From an uncultured Mycoplasmatota bacterium (lineage in GTDB: Bacteria > Bacillota_I > Bacilli_A > RF39 > UBA660), in the NCBI GenBank assembly GCA_900554305.1, contig USGV01000001.1:57407-121406 (forward strand): a DNA stretch of 64,000 nt, written 5' to 3'. Below are positions 44,275 to 52,779 of this stretch, piece by piece. Every line of letters starts with the position of its first letter. The first letter of the stretch is position 1. The notes under the pieces are model-generated. The model was given only the letters and a program-made list of their open reading frames with translations, was not told the origin of the DNA and did not search any database. The translations under genes were made by a program, and so were the position numbers.

Positions 44275-44547
44275 ATGAAAAAAGTTGAATTAGTAGAAGC
44301 TGTTGCTGAAGAAACAGGATTAACTAAAGCAGATGCTACAAGAGCAATTGATGCTACTTTTAAAGTAATCACTAATGCTTTAGCAAATGGAGACAAAGTA
44401 CCACTAGTTGGATTTGGAACATTTGATGTATCTAAGAGAGCAGCTCGTGAAGGACGTAACCCTAGAACTGGTGAAACAGTTACTATCGCTGCTAGAAACG
44501 CAGTTACTTTCAAGGCTGGTTCTGCATTAAAAGATGCTGTAAACTAA
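44275..44547 (+). CDS. hup: DNA-binding protein HU
   Basis: 90 aa from ATG 44275 behind GGGAGG; an upstream frame to 44254 lies in the leader. MKKVELVEAVAEETGLTKAD, the GFGTFDVSKRAAREGRNPRTGE arm and the C-terminal FKAGSALKDAVN are the HU/IHF family pattern. HU bends and compacts DNA and supports replication and repair. A leader of about 45 bases and a good terminator suit a highly expressed single gene. Confidence 0.97.
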   Translation: MKKVELVEAVAEETGLTKADATRAIDATFKVITNALANGDKVPLVGFGTFDVSKRAAREGRNPRTGETVTIAARNAVTFKAGSALKDAVN

Positions 44548-44564
44548 GATTAATATGTATTAAT

Positions 44565-44593
44565 AAAGGGATGTTAAACATCTCTTTTTTTAT
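44565..44593 (+). terminator. Terminator of the HU gene
   Basis: AAAGGGATG pairs with CATCTCTTT (one G-T pair), then T residues. Confidence 0.75.
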
Positions 44594-44658
44594 TGTTGTA
44601 TTCTTCTATTTTTTCGATTTTAAAGAAGTAAAAAATATGATATAATATTTATGGTGAT

Positions 44659-45762
44659 ATGATGTTAGATAATGCATTAAAATTGATTAAAGAGCTTACA
44701 GAACATAATTATAAAGCTTATCTTGTAGGAGGGTTTGTTAGAGATTATTTGTTGGGTAGAGAATCTCAGGATATTGATGTTTGTACTAATGCTACACCTA
44801 AGGAAATTAAAGAGGTATTTCCTGATGGATTTTTACCTACAGATGATTACGGCAGTGTAGTTGTTAATAAGTATGGAATCCGTTTTGAGATTACTACATT
44901 TCGTAAAGAATTTAACTATGAAAATCATCGTAAACCTATTGAGATAGAATATATTGATGATTTGTATCAAGATCTTCTTAGAAGAGATTTTACAATTAAT
45001 GCTATCTGTATTGATGAAGATGGGCAAATTATTGATTTTTTAGGTGGAAGAGATGATTTAGAACGTAAACTTATTCGTACTGTTGGTGATGCTGATGAAA
45101 GATTTGAGCAAGATGCATTACGTATTCTTAGAGCTATCCGTTTTGCTACTGTGCTTGATTTTCAATTAGATACTGAAGTAGTTGAAGCAGTACGAAAGCA
45201 TCGTGTATTGTTAAAAGAATTGTCTTATCATCGTAAAAAAGAGGAATTGGATAAGATGTTTGTTAGTGGATATGCTCCCCGTGGTATTGATATGTTGTTA
45301 GAATATCACTTGGATAAGTATTTAGATTTGGAGAATTTGTCTAAAGTTGAAAATACTGATAGCTTAATAGGTATTTGGAGTGTGTTAAATGTAGAAGAGT
45401 ATTATCCTTTTTCTAATAATGAAAAAGAGATGATGAAAGATATTCGTAAAGTTATGACATTGAATAACTATGATCCTATGACTTTATATCATTATGGTTT
45501 ATATGTGAATAGTGTTGCTGGTGAAATGAAAGGCTTAGATAAAAAGAAGATTACGGAATCTTATAATAGTTTAGTAATTCAGCGTAGGCAAGATTTGGAT
45601 ATTTCTAGTGAAGATATTATTGATTGTATGAAGAAAGAGCCTGGTGAGTATATAAGCGATATATATGAGGATATTGAAAAAGAGGTATTATACCATAGGT
45701 TACCCAACGAAAAAGAAAAGTTGCTTTCTTATATTCGTAAAAATTATGCTTCTAATGATTAG
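44659..45762 (+). CDS. cca: CCA-adding enzyme / tRNA nucleotidyltransferase
   Basis: 367 aa. VGGFVRDYLLGRESQDIDVC carries the class II nucleotidyltransferase signature with the DxD metal site. RRDFTINAICID and GRDDLERKLIRTVGDADERFEQDALRILRAIRF follow as in Firmicutes CCA enzymes. The C-terminal half is shorter than in E. coli and lacks an HD phosphohydrolase domain. It repairs or completes the 3' CCA of tRNAs. TATAAT at 44641-44646 places the transcript start only a few bases before GGTGAT; ATG 44662 could be used instead of 44659. Confidence 0.93.
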   Translation: MMLDNALKLIKELTEHNYKAYLVGGFVRDYLLGRESQDIDVCTNATPKEIKEVFPDGFLPTDDYGSVVVNKYGIRFEITTFRKEFNYENHRKPIEIEYIDDLYQDLLRRDFTINAICIDEDGQIIDFLGGRDDLERKLIRTVGDADERFEQDALRILRAIRFATVLDFQLDTEVVEAVRKHRVLLKELSYHRKKEELDKMFVSGYAPRGIDMLLEYHLDKYLDLENLSKVENTDSLIGIWSVLNVEEYYPFSNNEKEMMKDIRKVMTLNNYDPMTLYHYGLYVNSVAGEMKGLDKKKITESYNSLVIQRRQDLDISSEDIIDCMKKEPGEYISDIYEDIEKEVLYHRLPNEKEKLLSYIRKNYASND

Positions 45763-45773
45763 GAGCTTTTTTT
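45748..45773 (+). terminator. Terminator overlapping the cca stop codon
   Basis: GCTTCTAA pairs with TTAGGAGC, followed by T residues. Confidence 0.7.
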
Positions 45774-45823
45774 CTTGGCTACTTTGTGATATTATATAGA
45801 CATTATTTAAAGGAGATGATAAA

Positions 45824-46504
45824 GTGAAGGGTTCTCAATTTATGGATGTGTTTAAAGCAGGAAATATAGTGATTCCTCTTTACTTTCTAAGAAAATATAA
45901 AAAGTTTAATCTTACTATGGAGGAGTTTTTGTTTTTAATGTATTTATATCATCTTGGTGATAAGAGTTTATTTAATCCTAATAGATATTCTGAAGATTTG
46001 GATTTAGATTCTTCTAAAGTTATGGAATATATTGGAACTTTGACTGATAGAAAATTGATTCAGGTGGAAGTTATTAAGAATGAAAAGGATTTGATGGAAG
46101 AGGTTGTACTATTAGATGGTTTTTATAGAAAATTGTCTTTATTTATGGTAGAAGATAGTAACGAAAAAAGTGCTAATTATCAGTCTAATATTTTTGAAAC
46201 AATTGAAAAAGAATTTGGTAGAACGCTTAGTCCAATTGAATATGAAATTATTAAGGCATGGCTAGATAATGATATGGATGAAGCATTAATTAAGGAAGCT
46301 ATTAAAGAGGCAACGTTTAATGGTGTGTCAAACTTGAGGTATATTGATAAAATATTATATGAATGGGGGAAATTAGGAATTAAAACGGTTAAGGACGTAG
46401 AAAATCATCGGAAGAAAAGAGCACAACGTAGGGAAGAAGAGGCGGATAGTAATGTCGATTTAGATATTGTGGATTGGGATTGGTTTGATGATGATGATGA
46501 ATAA
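45824..46504 (+). CDS. dnaD: DnaD-domain replication initiation/restart protein
   Basis: 226 aa, GTG start behind AAGGAGATGAT. The N-terminal winged-helix part (NLTMEEFLFLMYLYHLGDKS, SSKVMEYIGTLTDRKLIQV) is followed by the DnaD/DnaB-type helical domain FGRTLSPIEYEIIKAWLDND and the YIDKILYEWGKLGIKTV motif. In Bacillus DnaD helps load the replicative helicase at oriC and stalled forks. As in Bacillus it is followed directly by nth. The tail is strongly acidic (DWDWFDDDDE). Confidence 0.93.
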   Translation: MKGSQFMDVFKAGNIVIPLYFLRKYKKFNLTMEEFLFLMYLYHLGDKSLFNPNRYSEDLDLDSSKVMEYIGTLTDRKLIQVEVIKNEKDLMEEVVLLDGFYRKLSLFMVEDSNEKSANYQSNIFETIEKEFGRTLSPIEYEIIKAWLDNDMDEALIKEAIKEATFNGVSNLRYIDKILYEWGKLGIKTVKDVENHRKKRAQRREEEADSNVDLDIVDWDWFDDDDE

Positions 46505-47120
46505 ACTTTTGGATTATTTAGATTATTTGTTTCCTAATCCTAAGTGTGAACTTATTTATCAAAAGGATTATCAATTGTTGATGGCTGTTGTTCTTAGTGC
46601 TCAATCTACCGACAAAAGAGTAAACTCTGTTACTCCGATTATCTTTTCAAAATATCCGACTTTAGAGGATTTGAAAAAGGCTAATCTTTCTGATTTAGAA
46701 GAAATTATTCGTCCGGTGGGTTCTTTTAGAAAGAAAGCTGCTTTTTTAAAAGGGATTGCGACTAGGTTAGTCGATGAATTTAATGGAGTAGTTCCTATCG
46801 ATAGAGAAGTTCTTGAAAGCTTTCCTGGGGTAGGTAGAAAGACTGTAAATGTGTTTTTAGGGGAATTTTATGGAGTTCCTGCTATTGCTGTTGATACGCA
46901 TGTTGAACGCGTTTCTAAGCGTTTAAAACTCGCTTATTTGAATGATTCTGTTTTGGATGTGGAAAGAAAGCTTATGAAGAAGGTTCCTAAGGATAGATGG
47001 GCAAGGTTTCATTTGCAAATGGTCCTTTTTGGAAGATATTATTGTAAAGCAGTTAAACCTTTATGTAAGGATTGTCCACTTAAAGAATTTTGCCGTGAAA
47101 AAAAGAAGAATCTGGATTGA
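46488..47120 (+). CDS. nth: Endonuclease III
   Basis: About 210 aa. Four tandem ATG codons at 46488-46497 inside the dnaD end make the exact start uncertain; the overlap implies coupling to dnaD. LSAQSTDKRVN, the helix-hairpin-helix LESFPGVGRKTVNVFLGE with the catalytic Lys, VDTHVERV with the catalytic Asp, and a Cx6Cx2Cx5C [4Fe-4S] cluster (from CKAVKPLC onward) are all present. It removes oxidised pyrimidines from DNA by glycosylase and lyase action. Confidence 0.96.
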   Translation: MMMMNKLLDYLDYLFPNPKCELIYQKDYQLLMAVVLSAQSTDKRVNSVTPIIFSKYPTLEDLKKANLSDLEEIIRPVGSFRKKAAFLKGIATRLVDEFNGVVPIDREVLESFPGVGRKTVNVFLGEFYGVPAIAVDTHVERVSKRLKLAYLNDSVLDVERKLMKKVPKDRWARFHLQMVLFGRYYCKAVKPLCKDCPLKEFCREKKKNLD

Positions 47121-47133
47121 TTCTTCTTTGTAT

Positions 47134-47162
47134 AAAAAAAGACCTTTGTCAGGTCTTTTTTT
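47134..47162. terminator. Bidirectional terminator between nth and ponA
   Basis: AAAAAAAGACCT pairs with AGGTCTTTTTTT. A second hairpin (AGAAGAATC / GATTCTTCT, 47104-47128) lies just before it. Confidence 0.85.
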
Positions 47163-49939
47163 TATGGGGTAGTTGGAGTATCTCCACCCTCAGTTGATGG
47201 TGTACAAGTATTAGTTGTACTGTCCCAAGTACCGCCGCTAGCAGCACATTGTTTTTTCTCTTCTTCATATGGATCTGTTGGTTCTGTTGGCTCATCAGGT
47301 TCTTCTAATGTGTAGGTAGCGGCTGTTCCTTGCACTCCACTATATCCTTTGAATGTTGCGACAACTTTGTATGTTCCATATGGAGAAGAAGAACCACTTA
47401 ATGTATAAGTATAACTTGTATTTTCAGTGAAAGCAATTAATGTTGATCCTATATATACATTATATCCAAATGTTCCTAGATTTTTATTATCACCAGGATC
47501 TACTGCAGACCATGACAACGTTACTTTGTTACTGCTTTCATCATAAGATACTTTTAAGTTTCCAGGCTTTCCTAATTTTATACTTGAAAGATCTGTTTCT
47601 TCTGGTTCGTGTCCTTTTTTAAAGTATTCATATACTACACTTCCAGTATAGCCACTTCCAGCTACGATAGGTGGGTTAGAACCAGAGATGATTCCAAGTT
47701 TTACAACGCTTGAAGGTTGTTTAAATGCTTCTCTATTTGATTCCATAGCGCCAGCTTTTACTAAGGCATTAAATATTCTATCTTTTTGGATTGTTGCTGG
47801 TACATTATGTAATACATAGCGTCCTGTAGTATCGTTATTTTGATATCCATACCATAATGCAATAACTGTTTTCGTAGAATATCCTACTACCCAGGAATCT
47901 CTGATTGCATCTCCTGGTAGGTTATGTTTTTCCATGTATTCTGAATCGTAGTTTGTAGTACCGGTTTTGGCAGCTACGTTTGTTGGAGTACCACCAGTTA
48001 AAGCAACATCTTGTAATACATCTGAAATCATAAATGCAGTAGCATCAGACATAACTTTTTTCTTTTCTCCATCAAACTCGATTACTTCTCCCGTATCGCG
48101 GAATACAATCTTTTCGATGGTGTGTGGTTCATTGTAATATCCGCCGTTAGAGAATGCTGCGTAAGCTCCAGCCATTTCCATGGATGAAACTCCAGGGCTG
48201 AAGGCACCTATGGAATGAGCCTCATGAATTTTATTAGGCTTATGTGTATCGTTTTTATTATCTTCATTTACGCATAAATCTTGTTCTTTGTCATATTCAT
48301 ATCCACTGTTACAAATTTCTGGAGTAATACCTAGTCCTGTAACAAATTCTTTAATCTTATTATTATCCACTTGTTGGAATGCTTTTAATGCTGGGATATT
48401 ACGTGATCCTGATAAAGCTCGTCTTAAAGTAATTGTTCCAAAGTATCCATTATCCCAGTTTTTAATTGGACGACCTCCTGTATATGTATATGGAGAATCA
48501 TCAAATAATTGATAAGTAGACCAGTTATTATATTCAATTCCTGGGCCGTAATCGAATAATGGTTTTGCAGTTGATCCTGGTTGACGTTTATTATCTACTG
48601 CAAAGTTCCAATCTCCTGCACCACGATTTCTACCAGCTCCGATTGCTAAAACTTTACCGGTTTCTGAGTCTAGAACCGTAACACCTGCTTCAACTTTATC
48701 ATCAATCCATGTATAGGTTTCTCCGTTCATTACAGAATTTACTGCTTCTTGTTTACTTCTATCTAAGTTTGTATAAACTTCTACAGGAGTTTTGCTTGGG
48801 TCAATATTATATTTGTCACCTAGTTCACTTATTACTGTATCAAGATATCCTTGGTATGGATCAGAAGATGCTGCTTGTTTTACTACTAAATCTTCTACTG
48901 GAATACTATTTGCTATGTCTGCTTGTTCTTGAGTGATATATCCATGTCTTACCATTAAATATAATACAGTAGAACGTCTTTTTTCTGCATTTTCTGGATT
49001 AACATCTGGTTTATAGTATGTAGGTGCTTGGAACATACCAGCTAGTATTGCTGCTTCACTTAAGTTTAAGTCACTTGCGCTTTTTCCAAAGTATGTTTGA
49101 GCAGCTTCTTCTACTCCGTAAACCATACCACCAAGTCCATGGTTATTTACATAGAATTCAATAATTTGTTCTTTTGTGTAATTTTTTTCTAGTTTAAATA
49201 TAGCTAAATAGATATCAGTAAATTTACGAATAATACCTTGAATTCCTTGATCTTCTTTTGAAGTAATAGAGTTTTTTATTACTTGCATTGAAATAGTTGA
49301 CGCTCCACCGGCATCAGAATTTCCTAACAATTGTCCCACACTTGCTTTTAGGAATCTTGGTGCATCGAATCCATTATGTTCGAAGAACCTTGAATCTTCT
49401 GTTGCGACAAGTGCATCTACAAATACTTGCGGAAGATCTTCGTAAGAAATTTTTTCTCTTCGTTCATCTCCTGTTTCGGCATATTTCTTTTCATCTTTGT
49501 CATAGAATATGCTCATTTCTTTCGTATCCAGTTTTTTAGCATCAAATTCCGGTGCTGTAACTGTGATATAGACTAAGAATGCAGCAAATAAGGCTAAACA
49601 TAAAATACCTAGTCCTAAGATAATTATTAGAATAATATTAATAATTTTTTTCTTTTTCTTGTCATTTTTAGCTTTTCGTAGTAAGTGTGCTACTCCTACA
49701 ATAATTCCAATTCCTACAGCAGTAATTAGTGTGAAAATTAACCCTAGTTTTAAATAACATAACAATAGCAATGCTACAAAACCAATCCAACAAGCTATTT
49801 GAACATTTATATTTTCTTTTTTAGCTTTGGATGATGTTTGGGGTTTTCTTTTTATGCTGTATTCTTTTGTGCTTCCACTATTGCTTCTACTTCGTCTTTG
49901 TTTTGGAGCACTTTTCCTTTTTATTACTTTTTTCTGCAT
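47162..49939 (-). CDS. ponA: Bifunctional class A penicillin-binding protein (PBP1)
   Basis: 925 aa from ATG 49939 behind GGAGGT. A basic N-terminus is followed by about three hydrophobic segments between residues 45 and 125, more than the usual one. The GT51 glycosyltransferase domain has EDSRFFEHNGFD and GGASTISMQVIKN. The transpeptidase has GSTAK (SxxK), SGSRN (SxN) and KTGTT (KTG). A fibronectin III-like domain follows (PGNLKVSYDE to about 890), then an acidic Thr/Pro tail with two Cys (CAASGGTWDSTTNTC). It polymerises and cross-links peptidoglycan. Order recU-ponA is conserved as in Bacillus; it starts one base after the recU stop. Confidence 0.96.
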   Translation of the reverse strand: MQKKVIKRKSAPKQRRSRSNSGSTKEYSIKRKPQTSSKAKKENINVQIACWIGFVALLLLCYLKLGLIFTLITAVGIGIIVGVAHLLRKAKNDKKKKKIINIILIIILGLGILCLALFAAFLVYITVTAPEFDAKKLDTKEMSIFYDKDEKKYAETGDERREKISYEDLPQVFVDALVATEDSRFFEHNGFDAPRFLKASVGQLLGNSDAGGASTISMQVIKNSITSKEDQGIQGIIRKFTDIYLAIFKLEKNYTKEQIIEFYVNNHGLGGMVYGVEEAAQTYFGKSASDLNLSEAAILAGMFQAPTYYKPDVNPENAEKRRSTVLYLMVRHGYITQEQADIANSIPVEDLVVKQAASSDPYQGYLDTVISELGDKYNIDPSKTPVEVYTNLDRSKQEAVNSVMNGETYTWIDDKVEAGVTVLDSETGKVLAIGAGRNRGAGDWNFAVDNKRQPGSTAKPLFDYGPGIEYNNWSTYQLFDDSPYTYTGGRPIKNWDNGYFGTITLRRALSGSRNIPALKAFQQVDNNKIKEFVTGLGITPEICNSGYEYDKEQDLCVNEDNKNDTHKPNKIHEAHSIGAFSPGVSSMEMAGAYAAFSNGGYYNEPHTIEKIVFRDTGEVIEFDGEKKKVMSDATAFMISDVLQDVALTGGTPTNVAAKTGTTNYDSEYMEKHNLPGDAIRDSWVVGYSTKTVIALWYGYQNNDTTGRYVLHNVPATIQKDRIFNALVKAGAMESNREAFKQPSSVVKLGIISGSNPPIVAGSGYTGSVVYEYFKKGHEPEETDLSSIKLGKPGNLKVSYDESSNKVTLSWSAVDPGDNKNLGTFGYNVYIGSTLIAFTENTSYTYTLSGSSSPYGTYKVVATFKGYSGVQGTAATYTLEEPDEPTEPTDPYEEEKKQCAASGGTWDSTTNTCTPSTEGGDTPTTP

Positions 49940-49940
49940 T

Positions 49941-50510
49941 TTATATACCTCCAATTATAGTATCTACTATACTTAAATAGTCGATTCTTGGTCTATAACC
50001 ATCTTTGATTAAATACCCTTTTTTTTGAAAAAAAGAATAAGGAATTGATTTTCTGTTTTCTTTTTCTATAAATTCTAAAAAATCTTTTCCTAATAATAAA
50101 TATGTTTCATTATAATGAATGAATCTTACAATTAAGAAAACAATTCCTTGATGGTTATATATGTTTTTTATATGCTTTATTTGGTGTGAGTGAATATTAG
50201 CTAGAGGAAAAGCTGTTTTGTTTTTTGTTTCTTTTGCTTCAAAGTCAATGTATTTTCCTTTGTATAAACCATTATAGTCAGTAGTTGATGGAATTGTGTA
50301 GTAAGCCTCTGTAATCACCGCTTTATCACGTGATGGATAGTTTACTTTTACAATCTTTACTGGTGTTGGTTTTTTATATATATATGCTTTATCTATTTCT
50401 CTATAATATTCATTGGACTCGTTTAAGTCGCTTTCTAATGACATTCCTCGGTTTCTATATGTGATAGGGGATGTATTATTTTGCTTTTTGATTCCATTTG
50501 GATAGTTCAT
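49941..50510 (-). CDS. recU: Holliday junction resolvase RecU
   Basis: 189 aa, ATG 50510 with GGTGAT three bases upstream and TATAAT at 50533-50528. RNRGMSLESDLNESNEYY, KVNYPSRDKAVITEAYY, STTDYNGLYKGKYIDFEAKE (metal-binding Asp and Glu-x-Lys) and ANIHSHQIKHIKNI are characteristic. RecU cleaves four-way junctions and modulates RecA. It precedes ponA as in other Bacilli. Confidence 0.96.
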   Translation of the reverse strand: MNYPNGIKKQNNTSPITYRNRGMSLESDLNESNEYYREIDKAYIYKKPTPVKIVKVNYPSRDKAVITEAYYTIPSTTDYNGLYKGKYIDFEAKETKNKTAFPLANIHSHQIKHIKNIYNHQGIVFLIVRFIHYNETYLLLGKDFLEFIEKENRKSIPYSFFQKKGYLIKDGYRPRIDYLSIVDTIIGGI

Positions 50511-50672
50511 CTCATCACCTATTTTGTATTATACTATATGTTTTATAATTTTTCTATAATTTTGCATCATAAAGTCATAACTTTTCTAAAATTTATTTGT
50601 CTAATTTTAGGATGCTTTGTCGAAACGCGTGAAAATTTTGTGCTTTTCTAGTATTATTTTTTTGGTGATACT

Positions 50673-50780
50673 ATGAATAATTTTCAAGCAATACAGATTT
50701 TTAATATGCTTTCTAATAAGACTAGAAACGCTAAATTAGACCTTTTATGCTCTTTTATAAAACAGAGGTTATCTAATTGA
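50673..50780 (+). CDS. Candidate small protein, 35 aa
   Basis: In the 320-base gap between recU and gpsB an ATG at 50673 sits three bases after GGTGAT, the same arrangement as used by gpsB and recU. It opens a 35-codon frame (MNNFQAIQIFNMLSNKTRN, then KLDLLCSFIKQRLSN) that ends at TGA 50778, within the gpsB -35 box. The product would be basic and amphipathic. TATTAT at 50652-50657 is a possible -10. Short length makes chance occurrence possible. The rest of this gap (50511-50660) holds only recU promoter sequence and nothing else that I recognise. Confidence 0.4.
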   Translation: MNNFQAIQIFNMLSNKTRNAKLDLLCSFIKQRLSN

Positions 50781-50805
50781 CAAAACCCTTAATCAATGAC
50801 ATAAT
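50777..50805 (+). promoter_or_regulatory. Sigma-A promoter of gpsB-rnpB
   Basis: TTGACA (50777-50782), 17-base spacer, CATAAT (50800-50805). CCCTTA and TAAGGG (50787-50792, 50813-50818) form an inverted repeat around the -10. Confidence 0.85.
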
Positions 50806-50830
50806 ATTACTGTAAGGGATTGGTGATAAC

Positions 50831-51172
50831 ATGTATCAGAATAAGATTACACTTATGCCACAAGATATTTTGGAAAAAGAGTTTAAAATTGATACTCGTG
50901 GATACCGATTGAAAGAAGTGGACCAGTTTCTTGATATTATCATTGGAGACTATGAACAGTTCTTAAATATCATTAATAATTTAGAGAAAGAAAAAGCTGA
51001 TTTATTGGGTGAGATTATGAACTTAAAACAGGAACTTCGTAATTCTCAAGTTAGTGTAGAGGTTGCTCGCAGTCATGCGGATGCTCCAGAAGTTACTAAT
51101 GTCGATATTTTAAGACGTCTTTCTCAACTTGAAAAAATGGTATACGGTAGTAACAAAGATAATAACAATTAA
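50831..51172 (+). CDS. gpsB: Cell-division coordinator GpsB (DivIVA family)
   Basis: 113 aa behind GGTGATAAC. The N-terminal DivIVA-like domain (ITLMPQDILEKEFKIDTRGY, RLKEVDQFLDIIIGDYEQF) has the membrane- and PBP-binding layout; a coiled coil (LEKEKADLLGEIMNLKQEL) and a C-terminal trimerisation helix (VDILRRLSQLEKMVYGS) follow. GpsB binds PBP1 and EzrA, both encoded in this window. Position next to recU/ponA and rnpB matches Bacillus. Confidence 0.95.
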   Translation: MYQNKITLMPQDILEKEFKIDTRGYRLKEVDQFLDIIIGDYEQFLNIINNLEKEKADLLGEIMNLKQELRNSQVSVEVARSHADAPEVTNVDILRRLSQLEKMVYGSNKDNNN

Positions 51173-51523
51173 TATATAGACAAACGCTGATATTTTTTAT
51201 ATTAGAGGAAAGTCCATGCTCGCACAGTCTGTGATGATTGTAGTGTTCGTGCCTAGGGAAACAATAACCTAGGGTAGCTATTGCTAACGGCGGATATGGT
51301 CTAAGTCTTAGGATATGATCTATTCCATAAAGTGCCACAGAGACGATGCTTTTGGAAACAGAAGAGTGAAACGTGGTAAACCCCGCGAGCGAGAAATCCA
51401 AATTTGGTAGGAGAGCTTTAACGGAGGAAACGAACAAAGTTAAAGACCAGTAATGGTAGATAAATGTTTGTCGCCTGGAAACAGGAACAGAACATGGCTT
51501 ATTTATATTTTTTGTTTATTATA
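51172..51523 (+). ncRNA. rnpB: RNase P RNA (type B)
   Basis: The conserved P4/CR-I segment GAGGAAAGTCCATGCTCGCA (51206-51225) and the 3' CR-V segment ACAGAACATGGCTTAT (51486-51501) are present about 300 bases apart. Typical internal blocks AGTGCCACAGAGACGATG, GAAACGTGGTAAACCCC and GCGAGCGAGAAA lie between them. The P1 helix probably pairs TATAGACAAAC (from 51175) with GTTTATTATA (to 51523), so the ends are approximate. It directly follows gpsB without a terminator and is probably processed from a longer transcript. It is the catalytic RNA for tRNA 5' maturation. Confidence 0.96.
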
Positions 51524-51536
51524 GTGAGGTGTTTTT

Positions 51537-52034
51537 GTGAAAGAACTAGGAGAGTATTTAAAGCATACTAGAATTAGTAATGGTGTTAGTATGGAAGAGG
51601 CTGCTGAAGATTTAGAACTTTCTACATCTCAACTTGAAAATATAGAAAATGGTAATGTACGAGCTTTTAAAGATGTTTATAGTTTAAAACAATATGTACG
51701 TCAATATGCTAAGTATTTAGGATTAGAGCCAGAAAAAGTTGTGGATGAATTCAACGGTTTTTTATTTGAACATACATCCAAAATCTCTTTAGATGATATT
51801 AGAGAGGCACAACGTAAGTTGGAAGAAAAAGGGGAAAAGAAGGTTAAATCTCCTTATACAATTGAGCATAAGAAGAAGCTTCCTATTTGGCCTTTTATTT
51901 TTATTCCTGTTGCTGTAGTTTTACTATTTATTATCATCTATGTAATTGTGAGTACAATTAATAAAGCGCCTGTTGTTGATACAGAGTTAATGCCAAAGGT
52001 AAGGGAGGAGTATGTAAATGAATTTACCTACTAA
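51537..52034 (+). CDS. RodZ-like helix-turn-helix membrane protein
   Basis: 165 aa, GTG start behind GAGGTG, directly after rnpB. Residues 1-70 form a Cro/RodZ-type HTH (LGEYLKHTRISNGVSMEEAA, LSTSQLENIENGNVRAFKD, YLGLEPEKVVDEF). A basic juxtamembrane region (KKLPIWPF) leads into one membrane segment at about residues 121-143 and a short outside tail. RodZ links MreB to the elongation machinery. The long beta domain of E. coli RodZ is missing. It overlaps pgsA by 17 bases, a Firmicutes gene order. Confidence 0.85.
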   Translation: MKELGEYLKHTRISNGVSMEEAAEDLELSTSQLENIENGNVRAFKDVYSLKQYVRQYAKYLGLEPEKVVDEFNGFLFEHTSKISLDDIREAQRKLEEKGEKKVKSPYTIEHKKKLPIWPFIFIPVAVVLLFIIIYVIVSTINKAPVVDTELMPKVREEYVNEFTY

Positions 52035-52623
52035 GATTACAGTTCTTCGTCTTGTGTTGACTGTAGTTCTTATTATTTTATTATGTTTTCCTTTTTATGA
52101 TGTAGGAGTACAATTTCCAACTTATAATGTATTAGGAGGAATTTCATTACAGTATATTATTGCAGGAGTAATCTTTATCGTTGCTAGCCTTACAGATTTT
52201 GTAGATGGTTATTTAGCTAGAAAAAATAATCAAGTTACTAATACTGGTAAAATGTTAGATGCTATTGCTGATAAAGCTTTAGTAAATAGTGTTTTAATTA
52301 TTTTAGCTGGTCAAAATATGATTTCCGCTATTATTCCAGTTATTGTAGTTCTTCGTGATATTGTAGTTAATGCAATTAAGATGGAAGCAGCAGGACGTGG
52401 AAGAGTAGTTGCCGCTATTGGATCTGGAAAGTTAAAGACTGCTACATTGATGGTAGGTACAACATTAGTTTTCTTTTATAATGTTCCATTTGAATTTATT
52501 AATATTAGTGTTGCACAGATTCTACTTTATATAGCAACAATTTTATCTATTGTTTCTGCTATTCAATATTTCAATATGAATAAAGCATTGATATTTGGAA
52601 AAGAAGAAAAAGCCAATTCATAA
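52018..52623 (+). CDS. pgsA: CDP-diacylglycerol-glycerol-3-phosphate 3-phosphatidyltransferase
   Basis: 201 aa with about five membrane segments. DGYLARKNNQVTNTGKMLD plus AIAD is the CDP-alcohol phosphotransferase motif DGx2ARx8Gx3Dx3D, complete. It forms phosphatidylglycerol phosphate, the first committed step to phosphatidylglycerol and cardiolipin. Position between the RodZ-like gene and recA is the usual Firmicutes order. Confidence 0.95.
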   Translation: MNLPTKITVLRLVLTVVLIILLCFPFYDVGVQFPTYNVLGGISLQYIIAGVIFIVASLTDFVDGYLARKNNQVTNTGKMLDAIADKALVNSVLIILAGQNMISAIIPVIVVLRDIVVNAIKMEAAGRGRVVAAIGSGKLKTATLMVGTTLVFFYNVPFEFINISVAQILLYIATILSIVSAIQYFNMNKALIFGKEEKANS

Positions 52624-52632
52624 TAAAATAAG

Positions 52633-52675
52633 AATAAATTTTCTCTATTCGATTAGGGAAAATTTTATTTTTGAG
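52633..52675 (+). terminator. Terminator of the pgsA operon
   Basis: AAATTTTC pairs with GAAAATTT (extended by flanking AATA/TATT), followed by a T-rich tail. Confidence 0.7.
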
Positions 52676-52713
52676 CAAAATTTTACATATAAAACAATTG
52701 TTCGAAAAAAGTG

Positions 52714-52742
52714 TTGCTTTTTCTTTTTTTTTATTATATAAT
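52714..52742 (+). promoter_or_regulatory. Sigma-A promoter of recA
   Basis: TTGCTT (52714-52719), 17-base spacer, TATAAT (52737-52742). GTTCG at 52700-52704 upstream is only half of a LexA box. Confidence 0.7.
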
Positions 52743-52779
52743 TAGTTTGTAAATACTTTTGTTACTAATAGGAGGAATT

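Noticed and set aside
52695..52722. LexA/SOS box in front of recA
   Set aside because: GTTCG is present but the other half-site CGAAC is missing at the right spacing; not enough to call an operator.
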